The position numbers were made by a program, and so were the translations under genes. Under the pieces are notes generated by a model that was not told the origin of the DNA, searched no databases, and worked only from the letters and a program-made list of their open reading frames with translations. This document shows, piece after piece, positions 56,744-64,000 of a stretch of DNA of 64,000 bases. Origin of the DNA: Roseiarcus sp963816065 (GTDB lineage Bacteria; Pseudomonadota; Alphaproteobacteria; Rhizobiales; Beijerinckiaceae); the NCBI GenBank assembly GCA_963816065.1, contig CAWFJG010000009.1:186001-250000 (forward strand). Reading direction: 5' to 3'. Each line of letters starts with the position of its first letter. Positions within the stretch are counted from its first letter, which is position 1.

Positions 56744-57373
56744 GATTCGGAAGGGTTCGCTCGTGGCCCGAGGCGTCTCCCGATGGCCTGTGTCTATGCG
56801 CGAAAAGGCGCATTTTGAGGTCGATTCCGGGCGGTTTCGGCCGGTGAAGCCCTGTTTTCGGGCCCGAAACCGGCTGCCGGGGCGCTCATTTTTTGCAAGC
56901 GGCCGAGCGGTTTCAATGCGTTAGGCGCCGGATTCCGCTTTCGGATCGTCCGAAACGGGCCATTTGCCGTATTTTCGCCATAATCTTGGCCGCGCTGGGC
57001 CGGCCTTGAGGCCACCCAGGGGTCGGCGAAAGAAGCGGACGGCGTCGGCCTCGCAGGCTTTTGGCCGGCGCCGAATTGAGGACGCCGGGCGAGTCGGGCG
57101 GGAAGAGGCGTTGAGGCGGAATGCGGCATCGCTAGCCAGTCCCAGGAGCAAGAATTTTCGAGGGTAAGAATGATCCTAACCGATATCCTGATTTTCCACA
57201 AGACATTGTCAGCAATTCTTTCCAGCCGAACTCTCCCGAGCCTCCGCCGCCAACCCCGCGGCGGCCGAAATGCACCCCGCCAGGGGTCAAAATGTCTCGT
57301 TGGTTCCCGTGGCTAGGGATATAGGAGCCGACTTGAAACTGTCGTTCAAATTCGGCCGTTGGCGCGTGATTCC
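56744..57373. other. Intergenic region, no gene seen
   Basis: About 630 bases with alternating GC-rich and AT-rich patches. An inverted-looking stretch around 56825-56885 (TTCGGGCCCGAAACCGG) may form a hairpin after gloB. I see no supported gene or RNA. Confidence 0.4.
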
Positions 57374-57808
57374 TCAAGTCTGATGACGGGCGAAGCTTCC
57401 GTCCGCCCCTTTGCGGAATTCCATGGTTTCGACGAACTTCGTGAACCCATGTCGCCGCTTTACAAACTCGACATGGAGCACGACGACCGGCTTAAATCGG
57501 GAGTCCTTCTCTGCATTCTTGTTCACAAGCGCCGACACGGTTGAGGCCAGGTATTGTCTGGCGGTTGGTGGGTCGTCGTTATAACCGGTGTTGACGAGCA
57601 CCACCCGGATCATCGCGTTCGTCGCATGAACCTGGATGTCGTTCGGACTGAGGCTCGTCATGCGCGCAATTTCGTCTTTGAGTTGTGCTTGGAGGGAGAC
57701 GGTCGACAGCGCGTGTTGATTCGCTGGCGCCTGTGCGATCACTTCCGACCCTGCTCCAGCGGCAATAACCCCGCCGCAAAGCACCGCAACGATCAGGTAC
57801 CTTATCAT
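57374..57808 (-). CDS. Exported hypothetical protein
   Basis: A 144-residue protein with a signal peptide (MIRYLIVAVLCGGVIAAGAG, cut near VIAQA). The mature part has LQAQLKDEIARMTSLSPNDI, then QVHATNAMIRVVLVNTGYND, PTARQYLASTVSALVNKNAE and VVVLHVEFVKRRHGF, an alternating beta/alpha pattern. No family recognised. ATG 57808 has GGAGATGGAG upstream; an ATG two codons earlier is also possible. In 57809-58168 I see no gene. Confidence 0.6.
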   Translation of the reverse strand: MIRYLIVAVLCGGVIAAGAGSEVIAQAPANQHALSTVSLQAQLKDEIARMTSLSPNDIQVHATNAMIRVVLVNTGYNDDPPTARQYLASTVSALVNKNAEKDSRFKPVVVLHVEFVKRRHGFTKFVETMEFRKGADGSFARHQT

Positions 57809-58168
57809 CTCCATCTCCAATTCGCTGGGTTCCGAGTCACGTGAATTAAGTAACGCAACTCACCTTCCGCTTGATCGACTAGCCGCGGCTCGGCTCAGCT
57901 TCGACAGAGAGGCGCCCGGAAAGCGGGAAATTCTTTCGCATTGTCTCGATCAACAGAGCCCGCAAGTGCGGCCGGGTTACGACAACAAGGCGCGGTATTT
58001 TGCCGCATCTTGCGTTGCGACTGGCTACGAGGAGAACAGCGACGGAAACGGCCCGACACGATATTCGGCATTTCCGAGTTCTGACGCGCCACGAAACTCC
58101 CGCCCGGCGCAGTCGACCTCCTGTACGGAGCCGCCACGTGCTTTTGAGCTATTGGCCTCGCTCCCTGC

Positions 58169-59245
58169 TCAACGTTGGACGCCGATAGGAGTCGTTGGCC
58201 GGCCGGCGCAAAAAACATCAAAGACCAGCATGAGGAACAAGGTCAGCGGAACGGCGAGCAAGACGCCCACGGGCCCGAACAGGATGGTGAACGCAACGGT
58301 CGAAAGCAGCGACACAACCGGCGGCAGGGCGACAACTTCCGCCTGTACGAGGGGCGTGATGAAGTTGCCTTCAACAAAGTGAACGCCGATGAACAGCAGC
58401 AAAACGAAAACGGCCTGAGCGGGGCTTTCTGTAAGGGCCACCAGGATTGCAGGAGCGGCCGCAAGAATCGCCCCGACGAAGGGGATAAACGTCAAGAGGC
58501 CGCCGACCAAGCCGAGCGCAATCGCGGCCTCGATGCCGAGCGCCCAAAGCCCTGTGGCGGACATGACCCCGATTGCAACCATGACCACGAGTCGGCCAAG
58601 CAACCATCGCTTCAAAATATCGTTGGTGTCGTCGAGAACGCGCTTCATCCTGACCCGATCGTCTGCCGGGACCAGACGCAGGCATAGTTTTCGGTAGAGT
58701 TCGGGCTGGGCCGCCAGATAAACGGCGACAACGAAGCAAAGAATTGCGTAGCCAAGACCTTGCGCAATGGAAGAGGCGGCGCCGGCGAGCATCGCTCCCG
58801 CCCAGCCGGTAGCGCCGGTTGCCGTCGCGTTGCGCGCCTTGTCCAGTGCGAGTTCGCCATAGGGAAATGACCGGAGCCAGTGGATTAGAATGTCCACGCC
58901 TGCGGGGATTTGTTTCGCGAGTTCGTCCACCTGGTCCGCGGCGACCGAGCCGAAGAACCACAGCGCCGCGCCCAGGGCTGCGACGGAAAGCGTGACAACG
59001 ACAACTAGTCCGCCCGCGGTTCCGATGCGCGCCGACCGCGCAAACCACAGGCTGCCGGCCCGGAGCCCAATTGCGATCAGGACGGATCCGAACAGAAGCA
59101 ATCCAAGATTTACGAGCCGCCAGGCCGCCAGCGCGAGCGCCGCAATCAGCAACACGACCAGGCAGCGCTTGACGAACGCTCCTAGGCCCGTGTCCGGGGT
59201 GACGCGGCAACTCATAACCGGGTCGAGATGGCTTTCCTCGGACAT
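58169..59245 (-). CDS. AI-2E family (TqsA/PerM-like) membrane protein
   Basis: A 358-residue membrane protein with about seven to eight helices: an N-terminal pair, the long soluble stretch (AADQVDELAKQIPAGVDILI), then LGGRLVVMVAIGV-like segments, GLVGGLLTFIPFVGAILAAA and GVHFVEGNFITPLVQAEVVA, which are AI-2E family hallmarks. Members are proposed exporters of autoinducer-2 or other small molecules; many have no known substrate. ATG 59245 has GGAAG upstream; a longer start (ATG 59299) is possible. Confidence 0.85.
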   Translation of the reverse strand: MSEESHLDPVMSCRVTPDTGLGAFVKRCLVVLLIAALALAAWRLVNLGLLLFGSVLIAIGLRAGSLWFARSARIGTAGGLVVVVTLSVAALGAALWFFGSVAADQVDELAKQIPAGVDILIHWLRSFPYGELALDKARNATATGATGWAGAMLAGAASSIAQGLGYAILCFVVAVYLAAQPELYRKLCLRLVPADDRVRMKRVLDDTNDILKRWLLGRLVVMVAIGVMSATGLWALGIEAAIALGLVGGLLTFIPFVGAILAAAPAILVALTESPAQAVFVLLLFIGVHFVEGNFITPLVQAEVVALPPVVSLLSTVAFTILFGPVGVLLAVPLTLFLMLVFDVFCAGRPTTPIGVQR

Positions 59246-59478
59246 TTTCTTCCAACGGTCACGGAACTGGTTTTCAGTGACGACCTCCTTCTGCCCCATC
59301 GAAGGAGTCTGAAGGCTTCCAGGCAGGCAATGACGGCCGCGCCGGAGATCCGGGTCGCAGCCGCATCATGGGATCGAGTGGGCCAGCGGGGTCAAGGACG
59401 ACAGACACAACAGATTCCCGAGCCCGTTCCGGGGGAGGGACTATATCCGTGGCAACTGCCATTATCCGCGACGGCTTC

Positions 59479-59894
59479 TCAGCTGCCGCCTCCACCGACA
59501 ATTTGTTTAGCGACTGGATTGGTGCATGAGCACACAACGGTCCCGGTTTGATTGCTCACACATGTCGCCACGGTCTTGACCGCCGGACCCGCCGGGCCGG
59601 GATCGCCTTTCTCACCCTTGTCCCCTTTCAGCCCCGGCGGCTCGCGATCGCGTTTGGGGCCCGGATCGCCCTTGACCCTCGCAGCGCCCTGAGGACCGGG
59701 ATCGCCCTGGGGCCCGGCACGCCCTGAGGGCCGGCGTCTCCTTTAAGGCCCTTGCAGAATTTACTGACCACCGTTGGCGGGCAAGGAAATATCTCTTGCA
59801 CACTCTGTGTGCCCCTCTTGAACTCCAACCCCAAGCCGGCAGGCCCTGCGCAGACGACACTGGCTATCAGCGTTGCGACAACTATTCGTTTCAT
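59479..59894 (-). CDS. Exported collagen-like (Gly-X-Y) protein, one frameshift
   Basis: The restored protein is 138 residues. A signal peptide (MKRIVVATLIASVVCAGPAG) is followed by a short head with Cys residues, a Gly-X-Y stretch (GLKGDAGPQGVPGPQGDPGP, then KGDPGPKRDREPPGLKGDKG, EKGDPGPAGP) and a C-terminal CVSNQTGTVVCSCTNPV cap. One G is missing near 59718, between GVPGP and QGDPG. Collagen-like bacterial proteins often project from the surface and aid adhesion; this is family inference. No anchor is visible. Confidence 0.65.
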
Positions 59895-60288
59895 CGCGGC
59901 TCCTACCGCGCGGTCCAAGTTCGGCGACCTGGTTTCCGCTTACGTCGGGCCCTCCCCCAAGTATTCGTTACGTGCAAACCGACCTCACGCCCTTGATGCG
60001 GATCAATTCGAAAATCGCTTTTGTTGCCTGCCGCGCATCGCGAGAGGTTTCGGGTCGCGTCTCATGACGGCCGAAGTCTGCTGCTCTCCCTTCGTCGGAT
60101 TTTCGATCACCGCCGCCCGATCACGTCGAGGGATTTCTCCCGGCAGGAAAGGAAGCGAAACAGGCGTCTGCTCGGCGTCGGGTATTTCCGAGGCAGAGTG
60201 ACGTAGATCAAATTGAGAGCCGGATGTGGAGCATACCAATATGGAGAACTCGCCGTGCGGGCAAGCAACTGCACCTGGGAGAGAAAGG
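59895..60288. other. Intergenic region, no gene seen
   Basis: ORFs here on both strands lack ribosome sites and any recognisable motif. Composition is less GC-rich than the window average, as is the gene at 60289. Confidence 0.35.
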
Positions 60289-60921
60289 ATGATCCTCGCC
60301 GCCACATTCATTGTTGGAACGTTGGCGACATACTGGTCGGTAGCCAGCGCGGCCCTACCTGGTGGGCGTTTTACCTTGTCGATTGCTCAGGTTTTGATTG
60401 CGATGATGGTTTCCGTCCTTCTCAGTGGCGTGGTCTATGCAACCGGGGCGCTTTGGGCGGTTCTGGCCGATTTGGCGTCAACCTCGAGCGGCAATCTCCG
60501 TTACTACAACGTCCTTCACGCATGGCTGGTGTTGGTGGGGCCGGTTGTGTCACTTCTTGTAATACCCTCCGCCTACGCGACCGCTAACGTGTTACATCAA
60601 AGGGGCCGGTGGCCGACTAATCTTTGGAGGAAGTATGGGTTTGCGAGCATAGTCGCTACAATTTACCTCGCGCTGAATGTCATATCTTATCTTACTGATC
60701 CGATCGGCGGGTGGTCTGAGGTTGCCCTCTGGCGTTACGCGCCTATTCCCTTGCACTGCGTTGCAGTGTTCGTTTCCTGGATTGTCTATGTCGCGGGGAT
60801 GGATTGGTGGATCTTCCACAACTCAGCTGTTCGGCCGACGAAGCCGGAACTCTCCGGGCATGCGCCCAGGCCAATAACGTCCTGGCCAGAGCTCCGCGCC
60901 CTGACGACTTCGTCCCATTGA
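60289..60921 (+). CDS. Hypothetical membrane protein
   Basis: A 210-residue protein with about five hydrophobic segments (ILAATFIVGTLATYWSVASA, IAMMVSVLLSGVVYATGALW, VLHAWLVLVGPVVSLLVIPS, ASIVATIYLALNVISYLTDP, HCVAVFVSWIVYVAGMDWWI) and a short polar tail. No family recognised. The ATG at 60289 follows GGGAGAG; longer upstream starts are less likely. Base composition is lower in GC than most of the window, which hints at transfer. Confidence 0.55.
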   Translation: MILAATFIVGTLATYWSVASAALPGGRFTLSIAQVLIAMMVSVLLSGVVYATGALWAVLADLASTSSGNLRYYNVLHAWLVLVGPVVSLLVIPSAYATANVLHQRGRWPTNLWRKYGFASIVATIYLALNVISYLTDPIGGWSEVALWRYAPIPLHCVAVFVSWIVYVAGMDWWIFHNSAVRPTKPELSGHAPRPITSWPELRALTTSSH

Positions 60922-61035
60922 GGATCCGGCCCTAATGCATCGACATGCATCGGGACGCTTGATTTGCCTCAACTGTTCAATGGCGTTTCGATGTAAGCAT
61001 GAAATCCGATGCATCGCTCGAACGCAGGCAAATCG

Positions 61036-61551
61036 ATGAATGAACGAATTCTCGTCGTCTACTTCTCTCGGAGCCCAAGGACACGGACCCTCGCTCTGGC
61101 TGCAGCGGAGAGGCTTCACTGCGACATTGAAGAAATCGCCGAGCGGCGGAGTCGCACAGGCGTCTTGGGCGCCTCGAGGTCTGAAAGGAGGCCGCGCCGG
61201 AACGGCCGGCGGTGATGGACGCGCCAACGCACGACCCGGCGGTTTATGATCTTGTCGTCATCGGCACGCCGGCCTGGGCGTGGGGAGTCTCCTCGCCGGT
61301 TCGCGCCCATCCGACAGCCGCCAAGTCGCAACTGCGGGACGCCGCGTTCTTCTGCACGCTCGGCGGATTCGGCGCCCAAAGAGCTTTCGCCTAGATGCAG
61401 GACATTGCCGGCAAGACGCCGCGCGCGACGTGCTACGCCCGGCAAATAGACATGGAGTCTGGCGCGTTTTTCGAACGGGTTGCCTCCTTCGCCAAAACGC
61501 CCGCGCCGGCAAAGCCGAACGCGACGTCGACGACGCCAGCAACCGGACGTG
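61036..61551 (+). pseudogene. Flavodoxin-family protein, degraded
   Basis: The start MNERILVVYFSRSPRTRTLA is the FMN-binding phosphate loop of the flavodoxin-like NAD(P)H-quinone reductase/putative flavodoxin family. After a frameshift near 61150 the strand continues YDLVVIGTPAWAWGVSSPVR and AAFFCTLGGFGAQRAFA, then meets an in-frame TAG (61392-61394) and resumes MQDIAGKTPRATC. More than one kind of lesion, including a nonsense codon, distinguishes it from the indel-only genes elsewhere; it is probably a real pseudogene. Confidence 0.65.
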
Positions 61552-61602
61552 AGCGTGAGCCTTAGCCTGCCGACGTGCGTCCGGAGCCCATGTGGCTGCC
61601 GA

Positions 61603-64000
61603 TCAGCCGGTCTTCGGTCGCCTGGTCCTCCACGCCCTCCGCAGGAGTTTGAGCGAATCCAGACAGGCGAAGACGATGACGCCGGCGCCCACGGTTAGAG
61701 CCAGATCATCAGCGTGGAGAGGCCCGAAGCGGAAGAGGTCGGCTGCAAGCGGCCATGCGAGCGTAAGGGCCAGGATCGCGGCAATAGCCAAGAGGATCCA
61801 GAGCAGCGTCGGGTTGGGGCGGCGGATTGCAGTCCAGACCGAAGCGCTGAACGATCGATTGATCAAGATCAGGCCAACGATGGAGAGGATCAGGGCGAAG
61901 AAGGTCAGCGCGCGCACCTCGTCTATGGGCATGCCGCGCTGCAGCCCGACGAACAGTACGCCCGCGACGATCGCGAATGCGAACAGGCCCTGGAACAGAC
62001 TCCAGGCGACGAACGACGCCGGCGCCATAGGTTCGTCGGGCGGCCTCGGCAGCCGACGCATGACGTCGTCCTCCTCGACCTCCGCCTCGAACACGAGCGA
62101 GCAGACGGGGTCGATGACCATTTCGATGAAGGCGATGTGGATCGGCCCGAACAACACGGGCAGGCCGAAGACGAGCGGCGTCAGCGCCAGGCCGGCGATC
62201 GGCACATGCACGGCGAAGATAAAGCCGACCGCCTTGCGCAGGTTGTCATAGATCCGTCGCCCGAGCCGCACGGCGTGCACAATCGAACCGAAGTCGTCGT
62301 CGAGAAGGACGATCGCCGAGGCTTCCCGCGCCACGTCCGTGCCCCTTCCCCCCATCGCGACGCCAATGTGGGCGGCTTTGAGCGAAGGCGCATCGTTGAC
62401 GCCGTCGCCCGTCATGGCGACGACGTCTCCCGCGGCCTTCAGCGCATTGACAATCCTGAGCTTCTGGTCGGGCATTATGCGGGCGAATACGTTTGCTTTG
62501 CCGATCTCCCGGCTTAGCTTGGCTCCGTCCATGGTTTCGAGCATTTGGCCGGTCAGGACACGACTTGCGTCGAGCCCCGCCTGACGCGCGATGGCCGCGG
62601 CTGTTTCCGGGTAGTCGCCCGTGATCATCACGACCCGGATGCCAGCCGACCGGCATTCCTTCACCGCCGCGGCGGCGCTGGCCCGCAGCGGATCGGCAAG
62701 GCCGACAAGCCCGACGAATTCGAAGGCGAATCCGCGCGGCGAAGCGGGCAACCCGCTGCCTCCGTGGATGGCTCGCGCCACGCCGAGAACCCGCAATCCA
62801 TCGGCCGCCATTTCGGACACGGATTGTTTCATGGCGTCGAGGCGCGGGCCGTCGAGACAACAGAGTCCCGCAATCGCTTCGGGCGCGCCTTTCGACGCGA
62901 CCTCCAGCTTCGATCCGCCCGCCGCCGGCCTCCAGACCTGGGTCACGGCAAGCAGATCGGGGCGAAGCCCGTAGACATGGACGAACTCGAGGTTGCGATC
63001 GTCGGGCTCCGCCGCTTCGGGCGCGCTTATCCGACGCAGTTCGTGAAACGCCTTCTCCATGGCGTCGAACGGTTGGCGAGCGCTCGCGAGAACGCCGACC
63101 TGGATGAGGCCTTGGAATGCGTCGGGAATTGAAGCGTCCGCCGACCGGTCCAGACGCAGCGTGGGACCGTCGGCGCGCCTCAGCTCCGTTATCGTCATCT
63201 TGTTCTCTGTCAGGGTGCCGGTCTTGTCCGTGCAAAGAACCGTCGCGGAGCCGAGGGTTTCGATGGCGGCCGCGCGCCGCGTCAGAACTCGGGCGCGGGA
63301 AATGCGCCAAGCCCCCATCGCCATGAAAACGGCCAGCACCACCGGAAACTCTTCGGGCAGCATCGACATTCCGAGTGCGATGCCTCCGAGCAGCGCATCG
63401 AGCCAGTGACCGCGCAAGACGCCATAGAGGGCCACGGCCAGTACGGTGACGCCGAGCCCGACCGCGCCGAACATCCGAACCAGACGATTTATTTGCGCTT
63501 GTAACCGCGGCGGCTCCGCCTCAAGCGTACTGAGCGACTGGCCGATCTTGCCAATTTCGCTCTTGGGACCCGTAGCGAAGACGTCTGCGATGCCTGCGCC
63601 CCGCACGACCAACGATCCCGAAAAGACGTAAGGCGAATCATCGCCGCCGGGCCGAGCGTCCTGACCGGGGTCAATCTTTTTGGCGACCTTTCGGACCGGC
63701 ACGGATTCGCCGCTCAGCAGCGACTCGTCGACCAGGAGGTCCTCACATTCGACGAGCGTCGCGTCCGCGGGAATTCGATCCCCTTCGGAAAGGACGACAA
63801 TGTCGCCGCGCGCCACTTCCCGGCCCGGTATTCGCCTGCGCTCGCCGTCGCGGATGACGAGCGCGCGGGGGCTCGTCAGGTCCCGAAGCGCTTCTAGAAC
63901 GTGCTCGGTGCGCGTCTCCTGAATGACGGTGATGACGACGGAGAGGTTCGCGAACACGAGCAGGATTAGCGCCTCGCGCCAGTCGCCGAGCGCCAGATAG
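61603..64000 (-). CDS. P-type cation-transporting ATPase (5' end outside window)
   Basis: At least 799 residues, running off the window on the N-terminal side (the frame is open to base 64000). Visible: LSGESVPV with the A-domain, the membrane motif SMLPEEFPVVLAVFMA, the phosphorylated Asp in VLCTDKTGTLTENKMTI, nucleotide-binding GAPEAI, and the hinge VVAMTGDGVNDAPSLKAAHI. Six C-terminal hydrophobic segments follow. PEEFP and the C-terminal layout point to a type II (calcium/other cation) pump rather than a heavy-metal pump; there is no CPx motif. The ion is unknown. Confidence 0.9.
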   Translation of the reverse strand, partial: YLALGDWREALILLVFANLSVVITVIQETRTEHVLEALRDLTSPRALVIRDGERRRIPGREVARGDIVVLSEGDRIPADATLVECEDLLVDESLLSGESVPVRKVAKKIDPGQDARPGGDDSPYVFSGSLVVRGAGIADVFATGPKSEIGKIGQSLSTLEAEPPRLQAQINRLVRMFGAVGLGVTVLAVALYGVLRGHWLDALLGGIALGMSMLPEEFPVVLAVFMAMGAWRISRARVLTRRAAAIETLGSATVLCTDKTGTLTENKMTITELRRADGPTLRLDRSADASIPDAFQGLIQVGVLASARQPFDAMEKAFHELRRISAPEAAEPDDRNLEFVHVYGLRPDLLAVTQVWRPAAGGSKLEVASKGAPEAIAGLCCLDGPRLDAMKQSVSEMAADGLRVLGVARAIHGGSGLPASPRGFAFEFVGLVGLADPLRASAAAAVKECRSAGIRVVMITGDYPETAAAIARQAGLDASRVLTGQMLETMDGAKLSREIGKANVFARIMPDQKLRIVNALKAAGDVVAMTGDGVNDAPSLKAAHIGVAMGGRGTDVAREASAIVLLDDDFGSIVHAVRLGRRIYDNLRKAVGFIFAVHVPIAGLALTPLVFGLPVLFGPIHIAFIEMVIDPVCSLVFEAEVEEDDVMRRLPRPPDEPMAPASFVAWSLFQGLFAFAIVAGVLFVGLQRGMPIDEVRALTFFALILSIVGLILINRSFSASVWTAIRRPNPTLLWILLAIAAILALTLAWPLAADLFRFGPLHADDLALTVGAGVIVFACLDSLKLLRRAWRTRRPKTG

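Noticed and set aside
60003..60311. Minus-strand ORF of 102 residues
   Set aside because: No ribosome site, no motif, and it crosses the likely promoter region of the membrane protein gene.

Overview
The window is GC-rich chromosomal DNA from an alphaproteobacterium, most likely of the order Hyphomicrobiales. Supporting signs are an NDUFA12-type complex I gene next to a DUF2155 gene, a B12-dependent ribonucleotide reductase (nrdJ) behind a NrdR-like box, a GTTC-N7-GTTC-type SOS box, a consensus FNR/FixK site, and PEP-CTERM proteins. A family-level placement (Beijerinckiaceae-like) is only a guess.

Layout. 0-7 kb: cell-wall enzymes (a partial L,D-transpeptidase and an L,D-transpeptidase/extensin fusion), a second LexA-type repressor, and a small-gene cluster (BON protein, DUF2934 proteins) behind an FNR/FixK promoter. 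7-10.8 kb: an accessory island with a decayed hicAB module, duplicated non-coding repeats, an AT-rich NACHT NTPase gene that looks like an antiphage STAND sensor, a copy of the nrdJ tail and a broken GIY-YIG gene. 11-25 kb: nrdJ, NDUFA12, DUF2155, an ion permease, a translationally coupled tlyA / rRNA methyltransferase / FAD dehydrogenase operon, a PEP-CTERM protein and a phosphodiester glycosidase. 25-31.4 kb: an acetyltransferase coupled to glutamate dehydrogenase, then a 1,270-residue nuclease-STAND protein. 31.5-46 kb: a second PEP-CTERM protein, a peptidoglycan amidase, a class III adenylate cyclase, an aldo/keto reductase, a purine-type deaminase and a BMP-family ABC importer with two tandem binding proteins. 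46-57 kb: a YhaN/SbcC-like ATPase with its SbcD-like nuclease, two glycosyltransferases, lipA, an SDR and gloB. 57-64 kb: an exported protein, an AI-2E-family membrane protein, a collagen-like protein, a flavodoxin pseudogene and a P-type cation ATPase cut by the window end.

Two things stand out. First, two unrelated STAND-type NTPases (NACHT at 8.2-10.1 kb and PD-(D/E)XK-P-loop-helical repeat at 27.6-31.4 kb) look like defence genes, and each lies close to copies of the same short repeat core GTCACCGTAA. Second, a non-coding element of about 220-240 bp occurs twice in opposite orientation (16.4-16.6 and 24.9-25.2 kb). Each copy has a CCTGCTAGCAGG palindrome, exactly 102 bp of linker containing a covarying stem, and an array of AACAGGC heptamers spaced one helical turn apart.

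Caution: I count 23 single-base indels in 13 otherwise good genes, including nrdJ, gdh and gloB. In every case correcting them restores an open frame divisible by three, so most look like assembly or consensus errors rather than decay. Spans of such genes are given from the true start to the true stop across the frameshifts.
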